In this document: one piece after another, positions 1 through 7,915 of the stretch
How the letters are laid out: every line of letters begins with the position of its first letter
How positions within the stretch are numbered: the stretch's first letter is position 1
The notes under the pieces: model-generated
Database searches by the model: none
What the model saw: the letters and a program-made list of their open reading frames with translations, nothing else
What the model was told of the DNA's origin: nothing
Source: an uncultured Roseovarius sp.
GTDB taxonomy: Bacteria; Pseudomonadota; Alphaproteobacteria; Rhodobacterales; Rhodobacteraceae
Length of the DNA stretch: 64,000 nucleotides
Direction of reading: 5' to 3'
NCBI RefSeq assembly: GCF_947259555.1
Contig: NZ_CAMYMD010000059.1
Coordinates: 62,001-126,000, forward strand
Made by a program: the position numbers and the translations under genes

Positions 1-28
1 CCAGAGGATGAGGACCCGCCACACCTTG

Positions 29-65
29 TCGCCGCCACCCCTACCGGGTGAGCGGCGATTTTTTT
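29..65 (+). terminator. Rho-independent terminator of an upstream plus-strand gene
   Basis: A hairpin with outer arms TCGCCG/CGGCGA and inner arms ACCC/GGGT is followed directly by seven T residues. It points rightward, so it ends a transcript whose gene lies mostly or wholly left of the window. Two plus-strand frames close nearby (TGA at 9-11 and TGA at 49-51), so the identity of that gene cannot be told. Confidence 0.7.
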
Positions 66-161
66 ATCTGAGAGCGACGAGTGTGGCATGGCCTGTTGCC
101 GGAGTGCGTGACATCGTCGCTTCTGCGGTCTCTGGGCGTGTTTCAAGGCGCAAGGCGCGTG

Positions 162-1388
162 TTACTCTGGGCTGTCCGCCGGGCGAATGCGCTGCACCAG
201 CATGCTGCCGGTCTCGACGATGCCTTCCATGCGTTCCTCCAGCCGGATCATCTCGGCCATGGCGCGCTTGAGCTTTTCGCTTTCGTCGCCCAACTCTCCG
301 AGATCGGCAAACACGCGCTCGCTGGTTTCGATCTGCGCCTCGGCATTGGTGACCACGGCGCGCAGGTCCTCGACGATGCTGCCGATATCCTCTTCGCGCG
401 GGTCGGCGCGGCGGGTTTCAAGGTCGGCCACCGCGCGGCGGGCCGCATCGAACCAGGCCTGCGACAGGCGCGGCTCGGCCTTGGCGCTGAGCATGGCAGA
501 GCGTTCCAGACGCCTTATGCGCCCGGTCAGGCTGTCGATCCGGTCGCGCAGGTCGCTCTGAATCTTGACGATATCGGCATTGACCGAAACGACGCGCGCC
601 AGCACCTCGTCAAGCTCCTCCATCAACCGGCAGACCCGATCGAGAAACAGGTTGAGATCGCGCGCCAGCACGCCGAATTCATCCGCGGTGCGGATCTCGG
701 CCCGGTGGGTGAGCCCGCCATAGGCGCGGGCGAGGTTGCTGACCACGGCGCGCAGGCCCAGAAGCGGCTCCAGCCGGGCGCGCAGGATGAGGAACAGCAG
801 AAAGGAATGCAGCACGATCTTGCCGAGCGAGAGCAGGCCGGTCAGGCGCATGTCCTCGGCCCATTGGGTGAAATCGGTGGCGAGGTCGCGGCGCACTATG
901 ACCTCGCCCAGCACGTCGCCGACATCGGCTGCAGTATGACAGGCAAGGCAAAACGGCTCTGCGGTGATGGGCACATGACCGAGATTGTGGGTGGCGTCGG
1001 GCCAGTCGCCCTGCGGGATGCCCTCGGGTGCGAAGCCGAATCCCGCGTCGATGGATCGGATGGTGACGGGGGTGGGGGTAATGGCGATGCGATAGCCCAG
1101 ATCGGACCAATTTCGCTTGAGGATCGGATAGACTGTACGTGCGGCCACCGGCCCGCCCTCGTTGCGCATGATCGACCGGACATTATCGGCGATATCCTCG
1201 GCGACCTGCTGCGTGCGTTCGGGACCGGAGACGCGGAAACTGTAATAGACCAACCCGGCCTTGAGGGTGAATTCCAACACCGTGACCGCGATCAGGATCA
1301 CGAAGAAATCGCGGATCATGTGGATGAGAAAGGACTGATCGAAGCGTCCGATCAGGGGGCTATTCTGGTCGAGTTTCTTGCGTGCCAC
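162..1388 (-). CDS. Membrane protein with periplasmic c-type heme site and HAMP/coiled-coil, no output domain
   Basis: A 408-residue protein. A first membrane helix lies near residues 24-48, then a periplasmic segment with a single heme-attachment motif CLACH (residues 147-151), a second helix near 183-203, a HAMP-like stretch near 204-257 and a long helical, probably coiled-coil tail to the end. This is the plan of heme-containing sensory proteins such as chemoreceptors and kinases, but no kinase, methyl-accepting or cyclase domain follows. It may sense redox state, oxygen or NO through the heme and pass the signal to a partner protein. It is monocistronic here; the next gene leftward is outside or absent. 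The structural reading is firm, the function is inferred. Confidence 0.75.
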   Translation of the reverse strand: MARKKLDQNSPLIGRFDQSFLIHMIRDFFVILIAVTVLEFTLKAGLVYYSFRVSGPERTQQVAEDIADNVRSIMRNEGGPVAARTVYPILKRNWSDLGYRIAITPTPVTIRSIDAGFGFAPEGIPQGDWPDATHNLGHVPITAEPFCLACHTAADVGDVLGEVIVRRDLATDFTQWAEDMRLTGLLSLGKIVLHSFLLFLILRARLEPLLGLRAVVSNLARAYGGLTHRAEIRTADEFGVLARDLNLFLDRVCRLMEELDEVLARVVSVNADIVKIQSDLRDRIDSLTGRIRRLERSAMLSAKAEPRLSQAWFDAARRAVADLETRRADPREEDIGSIVEDLRAVVTNAEAQIETSERVFADLGELGDESEKLKRAMAEMIRLEERMEGIVETGSMLVQRIRPADSPE

Positions 1389-1494
1389 GAGCGCTGTCCC
1401 TGCGGTTCATGCACGAAAGGTAGGGCGTTCTGTCGCGATGGATAGGGGGCGGGGTCTCACGATGCGTCGCGTTGCCGCGACGGGGCTGTCACTG

Positions 1495-1950
1495 TCAGGC
1501 GCAGGAGGTCTGTGCCTGCACCTCTTCAAGCGCCTCGACCAACGCCTCGAGCGTCAGCAGGATCGAGGCGTGACGGTTCTTGTAGTCGCGCGCCGGGCGC
1601 AGCACCTCGAGCCCGTCGAAGGGCGCGGGCGGCGTCGGGCCGTCGGATTTGAGCATGTCCTTGAGCGCGTCGCGCGCCGTGCGGACCTCTGCCAGATCGC
1701 AGCCGATGATATTGGCGCCCACCACGCTGGCCGCTGCCTGACCGAGCGCGCAGGCTTTGACCTCGGCGGCATAGTCGGAAATCCGGCCCCCGTCGCAGGT
1801 GATATCGACGTTCACGGTCGAGCCGCAGAGCGGCGCGCGGCGCTTGACGCTGGCCTGAGGCGCGTCGAGCCGCCCATGATGCGGAATGTCGGCGGCGAGT
1901 TCGAGGATGCGCGCAGAATAGAGCTTGATCAGGTCGGTCTCGCCGGACAT
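1495..1950 (-). CDS. IscU/NifU-like iron-sulfur cluster scaffold protein
   Basis: A 151-residue protein starting MSGETDLIKLY. It has the IscU/SufU fold signature: a first cysteine in RAPLCGSTV, a second in KACALGQ, and a C-terminal cysteine three residues from the end (QTSCA). These correspond to the cluster-binding cysteines of the family, although the last is displaced compared with canonical IscU. The likely role is transient assembly and transfer of Fe-S clusters in the cytoplasm. The start is placed at 1950 rather than further upstream because upstream residues would run through the divergent hisI promoter. No other isc or suf genes are adjacent, as is common for the stand-alone copy in alphaproteobacteria. 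Confidence 0.8.
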   Translation of the reverse strand: MSGETDLIKLYSARILELAADIPHHGRLDAPQASVKRRAPLCGSTVNVDITCDGGRISDYAAEVKACALGQAAASVVGANIIGCDLAEVRTARDALKDMLKSDGPTPPAPFDGLEVLRPARDYKNRHASILLTLEALVEALEEVQAQTSCA

Positions 1951-2017
1951 GGCTTTCCCTTTCGTGTCGTTCCCCCTAAATAGGCCCGCATGCGCCAGAT
2001 GCAAAAGGAAATCCGTC

Positions 2018-2386
2018 ATGGAATTCGATCCGAACCGACTAAAGTATGATGCCAACGGGTTGATCCCGGCGATCGCGCAGGAGGCGGAGAGTGGCGAGGT
2101 GCTGATGATGGCCTGGATGAACGCCGAGGCCGTTGCGCGCACGCTTGAGACCTGTCGCGTGACCTATTGGAGCCGTTCGCGGAAGGCGTTCTGGGTCAAG
2201 GGCGAAACCTCGGGCCATGTGCAGGACCTGGTCGAGATGCGCATCGATTGCGACAGCGATTGCCTGCTGCTTCTGATACGCCAGACCGGGCCGGCCTGTC
2301 ACACCAACCGGCGCTCGTGTTTCTACACGGCGTTGCGCGGGGGAGAAGAGATCGAGATCATGGCGCCGATGGCGGCGTCGGATTGA
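2018..2386 (+). CDS. hisI: Phosphoribosyl-AMP cyclohydrolase
   Basis: A 122-residue monofunctional HisI, lacking the HisE pyrophosphohydrolase domain. It opens the purine ring of phosphoribosyl-AMP in the third step of histidine biosynthesis. Recognisable segments are LMMAWMN, TYWSRSRKAFWVKGETSGH, the metal-binding region DCDSDCLLL, and GPACHTNRRSCFY near the C-terminus. The cysteines and aspartates that hold Zn and Mg are present. The ATG at 2018 starts the conserved N-terminus (MEFDPNRLKYD). It is divergent from the Fe-S scaffold gene and convergent with gluQ. Confidence 0.93.
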   Translation: MEFDPNRLKYDANGLIPAIAQEAESGEVLMMAWMNAEAVARTLETCRVTYWSRSRKAFWVKGETSGHVQDLVEMRIDCDSDCLLLLIRQTGPACHTNRRSCFYTALRGGEEIEIMAPMAASD

Positions 2387-2405
2387 GTATTTCTGGAACG
2401 ATGAA
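2385..2405 (+). repeat. Intergenic repeat element, copy 1 (GAGTATTT...GAACGATGAA)
   Basis: This 21-bp stretch between the convergent hisI and gluQ stops differs at only two positions from 5959-5979, which sits in the equivalent place before the speE stop. Both copies lie at the end of a plus-strand gene and abut the end of a minus-strand gene. Confidence 0.6.
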
Positions 2406-2409
2406 ACGG

Positions 2410-3243
2410 CTATAGCCCGATCAGCTTGCGGATGTCTCGCGGGCTGACCCCGTCGGCGCGGTAGGTGGCGATGGCGCGGGCGTCGTCACGTTTGGCGAGG
2501 CGCTTGCCGTGGCCGTCACGGATCAGGCGGTGATGGTGATATTCCGGCGTCGGCAGGCCTAGAAGGCGTTGCAGCAGGACGTGGATCTGCGTGGCATCCT
2601 CTAGATCCTGCCCCCGGATCACATGGGTGATGCCCTGATCGGCGTCGTCGAGCACCACCGACAGATGATAGGAGGCTCCCATGTCGCGGCGGGCAAGAAC
2701 CACATCGCCGACCGTGGCAGGCAGGTGTTGTGGCCTGACGGATTCTCCCTTTTCCTGGTATTCCAGAGGCTTGTCGAGCATTTTGCAAGCGCGCGCCATG
2801 TCGAGGCGCAGGGCGGTGTCCTGGGGCATCGGGCCCTTGGGCAGCGTCGCGGGGCGGCAAGTGCCGGGGTAGATCACCCCGTCGGGACCATGCAGTGGCG
2901 CGCCCTCCTGCGGGGCGGAGGCGGCGGCGCGAATATCGCTGCGGCTGCATGAACATGGGTAGAGAAGGCCCTGATCCCAAAGGAATTTCAGGGCGGCTTG
3001 GTACCGAGGCAGGCGGGTGGATTGATGCAGGACAGGCACAGGCCAGGACAGACCGAGCCAAGTCAGATCGTCATAAATCTGTGTCTCCCATTCGGTTCGG
3101 CTGCGGCTCTGGTCAAGATCGTCGATGCGCAGAAGGAACGTGCCGTTCGCGGCCCGCGCCATGTCATGCGCCAGCATCGCCGAGAAGGCATGCCCCAGAT
3201 GCAGCGGGCCGGTCGGCGAAGGGGCAAAGCGCGTTATAAACAT
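2410..3243 (-). CDS. gluQ: Glutamyl-Q tRNA(Asp) synthetase
   Basis: A 277-residue truncated relative of glutamyl-tRNA synthetase that lacks the anticodon-binding half. It charges glutamate onto the queuosine base of tRNA-Asp. The class I signature appears as FAPSPTGPLHLGHAFS near residues 6-21 and a KMSKS-type loop as KRLAKRDDARA near residues 248-258. The Zn-ligand region appears as LYPCSCSRSD. It follows trmFO by 12 bp on the same strand, so a small tRNA-modification operon is likely. Confidence 0.92.
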   Translation of the reverse strand: MFITRFAPSPTGPLHLGHAFSAMLAHDMARAANGTFLLRIDDLDQSRSRTEWETQIYDDLTWLGLSWPVPVLHQSTRLPRYQAALKFLWDQGLLYPCSCSRSDIRAAASAPQEGAPLHGPDGVIYPGTCRPATLPKGPMPQDTALRLDMARACKMLDKPLEYQEKGESVRPQHLPATVGDVVLARRDMGASYHLSVVLDDADQGITHVIRGQDLEDATQIHVLLQRLLGLPTPEYHHHRLIRDGHGKRLAKRDDARAIATYRADGVSPRDIRKLIGL

Positions 3244-3255
3244 GGATACGATGAG

Positions 3256-4617
3256 TTACGAGGCGCAGCTCATGTCTTGAGTGGCAAGCCAGCCGGACCA
3301 TGCCGCCTTGGCGCGGTCGGTATAGGCCTTGTAACGATGCACGCGCCCGCGCCGTCCGCCCTTGAGCCCCTCGACCGGGCGAAAGAGGCCGAAATTGACG
3401 TTCATCGGCTGAAAGGTCTTCGCCTCGGCCCCACCGGTGATGTGATGGATGAGCGCGCCCATGGCGCTGTCTTGGGGAACAGGTGGCAGGGTGTCTCCCA
3501 TGATTTCGGCGGCGGCGAGACGGCCTGCGAGCAGACCCATGGCCGCCGATTCGACATAGCCTTCGACACCCGTAATCTGCCCGGCGAAGCGGATATGCGG
3601 GCGCGAGCGCAGGCGCATCTGATCGTCGAGCAATGTGGGCGAGTTGAGGAACGTGTTGCGGTGGATGCCGCCGAGGCGCGCGAACTGTGCGTTCTCCAAT
3701 CCGGGAATCGTCCGAAAAACAGCAGCTTGCGCGCCGTATTTCATCTTGGTCTGAAAGCCGACCATATTGTAGAGGGTGCCAAGCGCGTTGTCACGGCGCA
3801 GTTGAACGACCGCATGCGCCTTGACGTCGGGCTGATGCGGGTTGGTGAGGCCGACCGGCTTCATCGGGCCGTGGCGCAGGGTCTCGCGGCCGCGTTCGGC
3901 CATCACTTCGATGGGCAGGCAGCCGTCGAAATAATTGGCGGTTTCGCCCTCGTGGAACTCGGTCTTGTCAGCGGCAAGCAGCGCGTCGATGAAGGCCTCG
4001 TATTGGTCGCGATCCATCGGGCAATTGAGATAGGCGGTGCGTTCTGCCTCGGTCTCGCCCTTGTCGTAGCGCGATTGCATCCAGGCCTTGGACATGTCGA
4101 TGCTGTCGTAATAGACGATGGGGGCGATGGCGTCGAAAAAGGCAAGCGCGTCGCGGCCGGTTTCCTGCGCGATGGTCTGGCCCAGCCCCTCGGAGGTCAG
4201 CGGCCCGGTCGCGACGATCCAGTGGCCATCCACGGGAAGCTCTTTGATTTCATCATGTTGCACGGTGATCTTCGGGTGATCCATGAGGTGCTGCGTGACC
4301 GATTGCGCGAACGGGTCACGGTCCACGGCAAGCGCGCCGCCGGCGGGCAGGCGGTGACGGTCGGCCATCGCCATGATCAGGCCGTTTGCTGCGCGCATTT
4401 CCCAATGCAGCAGGCCCACGGCGTTTTGTTCGTCGTCATCCGAACGGAAAGAGTTGGAACAGACCATTTCGCCGAGATCGCCGGTGCGATGCGCAAATGT
4501 TTTCACCTTGGGGCGCATTTCGTGGATGACCACGTCAATCCCGAGATTGGCGGCCTGCCACGCGGCCTCGGACCCGGCCATGCCGCCGCCGATGATATGT
4601 AATGTCTGCTGTGTCAT
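3256..4617 (-). CDS. trmFO: Methylenetetrahydrofolate-tRNA-(uracil-5-)-methyltransferase
   Basis: A 453-residue FAD- and folate-dependent enzyme that makes ribothymidine at position 54 of tRNA. The N-terminus has a Rossmann motif [12 protein letters not shown], followed by the family segment [14 protein letters not shown] with the catalytic cysteine. C-terminal family blocks include [13 protein letters not shown] and [11 protein letters not shown]. It uses methylenetetrahydrofolate instead of S-adenosylmethionine, as in many alphaproteobacteria. It lies upstream of gluQ and downstream of the crotonase gene on the same strand with short gaps. Confidence 0.95.
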   Translation of the reverse strand: MTQQTLHIIGGGMAGSEAAWQAANLGIDVVIHEMRPKVKTFAHRTGDLGEMVCSNSFRSDDDEQNAVGLLHWEMRAANGLIMAMADRHRLPAGGALAVDRDPFAQSVTQHLMDHPKITVQHDEIKELPVDGHWIVATGPLTSEGLGQTIAQETGRDALAFFDAIAPIVYYDSIDMSKAWMQSRYDKGETEAERTAYLNCPMDRDQYEAFIDALLAADKTEFHEGETANYFDGCLPIEVMAERGRETLRHGPMKPVGLTNPHQPDVKAHAVVQLRRDNALGTLYNMVGFQTKMKYGAQAAVFRTIPGLENAQFARLGGIHRNTFLNSPTLLDDQMRLRSRPHIRFAGQITGVEGYVESAAMGLLAGRLAAAEIMGDTLPPVPQDSAMGALIHHITGGAEAKTFQPMNVNFGLFRPVEGLKGGRRGRVHRYKAYTDRAKAAWSGWLATQDMSCAS

Positions 4618-4659
4618 GGGCTGCGATCTAGGGGATTGCGCGGGGTTTGGAAAGGGGTG

Positions 4660-5445
4660 TCACTGTTGCCAGTCCGGCGGGCGCTTGGCGAGAAAGGCGT
4701 TGATGCCCTCGTCGGTGTCGCGGTCGAGCATGTTCTCGACCATCACCGCGCCGGTATGGGCGTAAGCCGCGTCAATGCCCAGTTCGAGTTGCTCGTAGAA
4801 GGCGCGCTTGCCGATGCGCACCGCCGATCCGAGCTTCGCCGCCACGGTTTCGGCGAGAGCCATGGTCTCGGCCTCCAGATCCTCCATCGGCACGGCGCGG
4901 TTGATCAGGCCCAGCTCCTGCGCGCGGTCGGTCTCGATGAATTGCCCGGTGGTCAGCATTTCGAAGGCCTGTTTGCGCGGGATGTTGCGGCTGAGTGCCA
5001 CCATGGGGGTGGAGCAGAAGAGCCCGATATTGACGCCGTTGACGCCAAAGCGGGTGCCATGGGCGGCGACGGCCATGTCGCAACTGGCCACAAGCTGGCA
5101 GCCCGCAGCGGTGGCGATGCCATGCGGCGCGGCGATCACCGGTTGGGGCAGATCGCGGATTGAGGTCATCACTTCTGTGCAGCGCGAAAAGAGATCGGCG
5201 AAATAGGCGCGGCCATTGTCGGGCGATTGGCGGGCGGCCTGCATTTCCTTGAGATCGTGGCCTGCGCAGAATGCCTTGCCTGTCCCTGCCAGCGTGACCA
5301 CGCGAATGCGGCGGTCGTCGCTGAGTCGCGCGAATTCGGATTTGAGGGTGGCCAGCATCGCATCCGACAGCGCGTTGAGATTGCCTGGCGAATTGAGCGT
5401 CAGGCGCGCGATCGCGCCATCATCTGTGCGGTCGAGAATTGCCAT
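4660..5445 (-). CDS. Crotonase-family protein, ECHDC3 type (non-canonical enoyl-CoA hydratase)
   Basis: A 261-residue crotonase fold protein. The oxyanion-hole segments are present (AFCAGHDLKEM near residue 60, GIATAAGCQL near 110), but the two glutamates that catalyse hydration in classical enoyl-CoA hydratase are replaced: glutamine at residue 117 and probably glycine at 137. The segments AAGCQLVASCD and GVNIGLFCSTP, and a C-terminus ending in KRPPDW, match the ECHDC3 subfamily as I recall it. It probably binds an acyl-CoA but is unlikely to be an ordinary hydratase. It heads a minus-strand group with trmFO and gluQ, without evident functional link. Confidence 0.8.
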   Translation of the reverse strand: MAILDRTDDGAIARLTLNSPGNLNALSDAMLATLKSEFARLSDDRRIRVVTLAGTGKAFCAGHDLKEMQAARQSPDNGRAYFADLFSRCTEVMTSIRDLPQPVIAAPHGIATAAGCQLVASCDMAVAAHGTRFGVNGVNIGLFCSTPMVALSRNIPRKQAFEMLTTGQFIETDRAQELGLINRAVPMEDLEAETMALAETVAAKLGSAVRIGKRAFYEQLELGIDAAYAHTGAVMVENMLDRDTDEGINAFLAKRPPDWQQ

Positions 5446-5503
5446 CTTGTAACCCCTTTTGCGTTATGGCCATTCTGGCACGGAAGAGGGCAGGGAGGGA
5501 AGC

Positions 5504-5923
5504 ATGAGCCTGAAGATGAGTGCCGATGAATTGATGGAGTTTCTCGAACGGGAATTTCCGCAGGTCATGGGCGAGTTTGCTATCGAGGAGGTGGGCGAGA
5601 TGCGCATCCGCACGCGGCTCTTGGTCGGCGAGCGGCATTTGCGGCCCGGTGGCACCGTGTCGGGCCCGTCGATCTTTGCGCTGGCGGACGTTTCGGTCTA
5701 TCTCGCCGTGCTGGCGATGATCGGGCCGCAGGGGCTGGCGGTGACCACCAATTGCAGCATCGATTTCATGCGCAAACCGGCGGCGCGGACCGATCTGATC
5801 GCGGAGTGCCGGTTGTTGAAGCTGGGGCGGGTGCTGGCCGTGGGCGAAGTTCTGGTGTTTTCCGACGGCATGACGCAGCCGGTGGCGCGGGCGAGCCTGA
5901 CCTATTCGATCCCGCCAGCGTGA
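5504..5923 (+). CDS. PaaI-family (hotdog fold) acyl-CoA thioesterase
   Basis: A 139-residue single hotdog-domain protein. The central helix appears as GGTVSGPSIFALADVSVY and the second strand region as TNCSIDFMRKPA, typical of YiiD/PaaI thioesterases that hydrolyse acyl-CoA. The start at 5504 is chosen because AGGGAGGG lies just upstream (5491-5499); the frame opens earlier but without a ribosome site. It is divergent from the ECHDC3-like gene, with only 58 bp between, so the two may share control. Confidence 0.8.
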   Translation: MSLKMSADELMEFLEREFPQVMGEFAIEEVGEMRIRTRLLVGERHLRPGGTVSGPSIFALADVSVYLAVLAMIGPQGLAVTTNCSIDFMRKPAARTDLIAECRLLKLGRVLAVGEVLVFSDGMTQPVARASLTYSIPPA

Positions 5924-5928
5924 GACAC

Positions 5929-5979
5929 GGGGGGCTGTCTGCCCCCCGGACCCCCCGAGAGTATTTGTCGAACGATGAA
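5929..5979 (+). terminator. GC-rich hairpin plus intergenic repeat element, copy 2
   Basis: A hairpin with 7-bp arms GGGGGGC (5929-5935) and GCCCCCC (5941-5947) follows the thioesterase stop. It is followed by a C-rich run and then the 21-bp element at 5959-5979 that nearly matches 2385-2405. The hairpin probably ends the thioesterase transcript, though the T tract is weak (GAGTATTTG). Confidence 0.5.
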
Positions 5980-5981
5980 GT

Positions 5982-6827
5982 TCAGGGCAGGAGTTTGGCG
6001 ACGTAGCCGGGCAGGGCGAAGGCCGCCTGATGGACCTGCGGGGTGTAATACCCCGGCGTGATACCGGCGGCGTCGAACCGGCCTTGCAGCACATCCAGAG
6101 GCGTGCTGCGCGCCGGGCCGTCGGTGCCCCAGCCAAAGGCCATCGGCCCGCCCGCATAGGTGGGGATGGTGGCCAGATAGCAGGTGGCATCAACGAAAAG
6201 GGCACGGAAGGCGCGCATGGTGTTGTGCAGCTCCTGGCCTTGCAGGAAGGGCACGCCGTTTTGCGTGACCAGAATGCCGTCTTCGGCCAGGGCCCGCTTG
6301 GCATGGCCGTAGAACGTGTCGGAAAAGAGCACCTCGCCCGGGCCGATGGGGTCGGTCGAATCGACGATGATGACGTCATAGCCGCCCGTGGTTTGCCGGA
6401 TGAACTCGGCCCCGTCGGCGATCACGAGATCGAGGCGCGGGTCATCGAAGGCGCCGGCGCTCAGCATCGGCAGGTAGTCTTTCGAGAACTCCACCACGCC
6501 GGCGTCGATCTCGACCATGGTGACATGCTCGACCGTGTTGTGGCGCAGCACCTCGCGGGCCATGCCGCCATCTCCGCCGCCGATGATCAGCACGCGCTTG
6601 GCCGCACCGTGCGCCAGGATCGGCACATGAGTGAGCATCTCGTGATAGATGAAATTGTCGCCCTCGGTGGTCTGCACCACGTCGTCGAGCGTCAGCACCC
6701 GACCGAAGGTGCCGTTCTGGAACACCTTCAGCCGCTGATGATCGGTCTTGCTGTCATAGAGCATCTCGTCCACGCGCAGGGCTTGCGCGTAGTCGGGATG
6801 CAGGTTCTCGCGGATCCAGTCGGTCAT
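5982..6827 (-). CDS. speE: Spermidine synthase
   Basis: A 281-residue aminopropyltransferase that moves the aminopropyl group of decarboxylated S-adenosylmethionine to putrescine. Family motifs are VLIIGGGDGGMAREVLRH (nucleotide-binding loop), MVEIDAGVVEFSKDYLP, and DVIIVDSTDPIGPGEVLF with the catalytic aspartate. The start at 6827 overlaps the stop of the decarboxylase gene by ATGA, so the two are co-translated. Reading upstream of this start is just the decarboxylase region in another frame. Confidence 0.95.
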   Translation of the reverse strand: MTDWIRENLHPDYAQALRVDEMLYDSKTDHQRLKVFQNGTFGRVLTLDDVVQTTEGDNFIYHEMLTHVPILAHGAAKRVLIIGGGDGGMAREVLRHNTVEHVTMVEIDAGVVEFSKDYLPMLSAGAFDDPRLDLVIADGAEFIRQTTGGYDVIIVDSTDPIGPGEVLFSDTFYGHAKRALAEDGILVTQNGVPFLQGQELHNTMRAFRALFVDATCYLATIPTYAGGPMAFGWGTDGPARSTPLDVLQGRFDAAGITPGYYTPQVHQAAFALPGYVAKLLP

Positions 6828-7363
6828 GCCGCGATCCCGGCCTCGGTCACGACATCCTCGCCGCGCAACAGCTCCTTGACGCGGACATCGGCGGTGCCGA
6901 ACGCGGATTTGAGCACATCGACGGCCAGCCATGGGCGGGCCTCGCCGCACATGAACACATCGAACGCGCCGTAGCCGATCTCGGGCCACGTGTGGACCGA
7001 GATGTGGCTTTCGGCCAGCACGGCCACGCCCGACACGCCCTGCGGCGAGAATTTGTGGGTGTGGATGTGCAGCAGCGTCGCGCCACAGGTGTCGACGCAG
7101 TCGCGAAACGCCTGTTGGATGCGGGCCTCGTCATCAAGTCCGTGGCCGTTGACCACCTCGATGATCAGATGCGTACCTGCAAACACAGCCCCATCGCGCC
7201 GGATGAAGTGATCGTCGCGATCTTCATCCAGAACGTCTCTGGCCAGCATGTCACAGGGCAAAATAGTATCGGTATTCGCGGCGGTAAAGCCGCGGTTCTT
7301 ATCTTCCTCTTGGGCGCCTGTCTCCAGACCGATCCCCAGTTGGAAGAGGTTGGCGTCTTTCAT
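6824..7363 (-). CDS. speD: S-adenosylmethionine decarboxylase proenzyme (speH type)
   Basis: A 179-residue self-processing enzyme that supplies the aminopropyl donor for spermidine. The cleavage region is LAESHISVHTWPE, where the serine in ESHIS becomes the pyruvoyl group. The catalytic core begins near residue 63 (GTHLIIEVV); about 60 residues precede it, so the protein is longer than the minimal bacterial class of about 120 residues. The extension is acidic and of unknown role. It is the first gene of a two-gene operon with speE; GAAGGGGAG lies just before the ATG. Confidence 0.92.
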   Translation of the reverse strand: MKDANLFQLGIGLETGAQEEDKNRGFTAANTDTILPCDMLARDVLDEDRDDHFIRRDGAVFAGTHLIIEVVNGHGLDDEARIQQAFRDCVDTCGATLLHIHTHKFSPQGVSGVAVLAESHISVHTWPEIGYGAFDVFMCGEARPWLAVDVLKSAFGTADVRVKELLRGEDVVTEAGIAA

Positions 7364-7462
7364 GGCGCTCCCCTTCGTTCCAGCAGATTGAATCCAGTCG
7401 GTCCCTTAGCGCCCCTCCAGAAAGATATCCGAAGTTGGGATCGGTTCCGATCAAGTGAGGGG

Positions 7463-7491
7463 CACATAGGGGCAGGGCCTGAGTCGCGCAA
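7463..7491 (-). promoter_or_regulatory. Sigma-70-like promoter of speD-speE
   Basis: On the minus strand TTGCGC (-35, 7486-7491) and TATGTG (-10, 7463-7468) are separated by 17 bp. It lies about 100 bp before the speD start, giving a leader of roughly 90 nt. The -10 match is moderate. Confidence 0.4.
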
Positions 7492-7587
7492 GGGGTTTAA
7501 TGACGTAAGGGCAAGAATTCCGTCATCGCGGTCGTGGCGCGGTTGAGCCAGGCCAGGGCGGGGATGCCCCGGCCCGCTCCGCCGGGT

Positions 7588-7815
7588 TCAGCGCCAGAAC
7601 AGGCGGGCGGCCTCTGCGTGCGCCGCATGACGGTCGACGCCGATGTCACGCAGAAGATGCGCGTCAAGCCTGGCGAGCTGTCTGCGAGTTCGGCGGTTCA
7701 TGTCCCATTTGATGACGAGCACGGCAAAGGCAATGGCCAGGCGTGCGACGAGGGGGGTCGGATACGCTGCGGCGAAGAGCGGATTTGGGGCCATTTCTTG
7801 CTGTGAGTGTGTCAT
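7588..7815 (-). CDS. DUF1127 small protein
   Basis: A 75-residue protein with the arginine-rich DUF1127 C-terminal motif RRTRRQLARLDAHLLRDIGVDR. Small proteins of this family in alphaproteobacteria bind RNA or act in phosphate, carbon and stress responses. The start at 7815 follows the family alignment (MTHSQQEMAPNP). It is divergently transcribed from the MocR regulator gene with an 89-bp intergenic region full of operator-like boxes, so it is the most likely target of that regulator. Confidence 0.85.
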   Translation of the reverse strand: MTHSQQEMAPNPLFAAAYPTPLVARLAIAFAVLVIKWDMNRRTRRQLARLDAHLLRDIGVDRHAAHAEAARLFWR

Positions 7816-7830
7816 TGGAACCTCATATTG

Positions 7831-7915
7831 TATTGACACAATAGTAAATATTGATAGGAATATTGATACAAATAGAAGTTTGAGCCGTCCACAGAAAGAT
7901 TGTAATGGATACAAT
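7831..7915. promoter_or_regulatory. Cluster of four direct repeats, candidate MocR operator
   Basis: Four related 13-14 bp boxes lie between the DUF1127 and MocR starts: TATTGACACAATA (7831-7843), TATTGATAGGAATA (7849-7862), TATTGATACAAATA (7861-7874) and TAATGGATACAATA (7902-7915). All run in the same direction. The last covers the start codon of the regulator. MocR/GntR proteins usually bind direct repeats, so these are likely its binding sites, and the last box suggests autorepression. Confidence 0.6.

Noticed and set aside
81-1445. Long plus-strand open frame opposite the heme/HAMP gene
   Set aside because: It mirrors the minus-strand gene, which has clear domains; high GC makes long antisense frames common here. 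The same holds for frames such as 2998-4602, 16775-18559, 20749-21675, 21660-23237 (plus) and 51965-53908 (minus).
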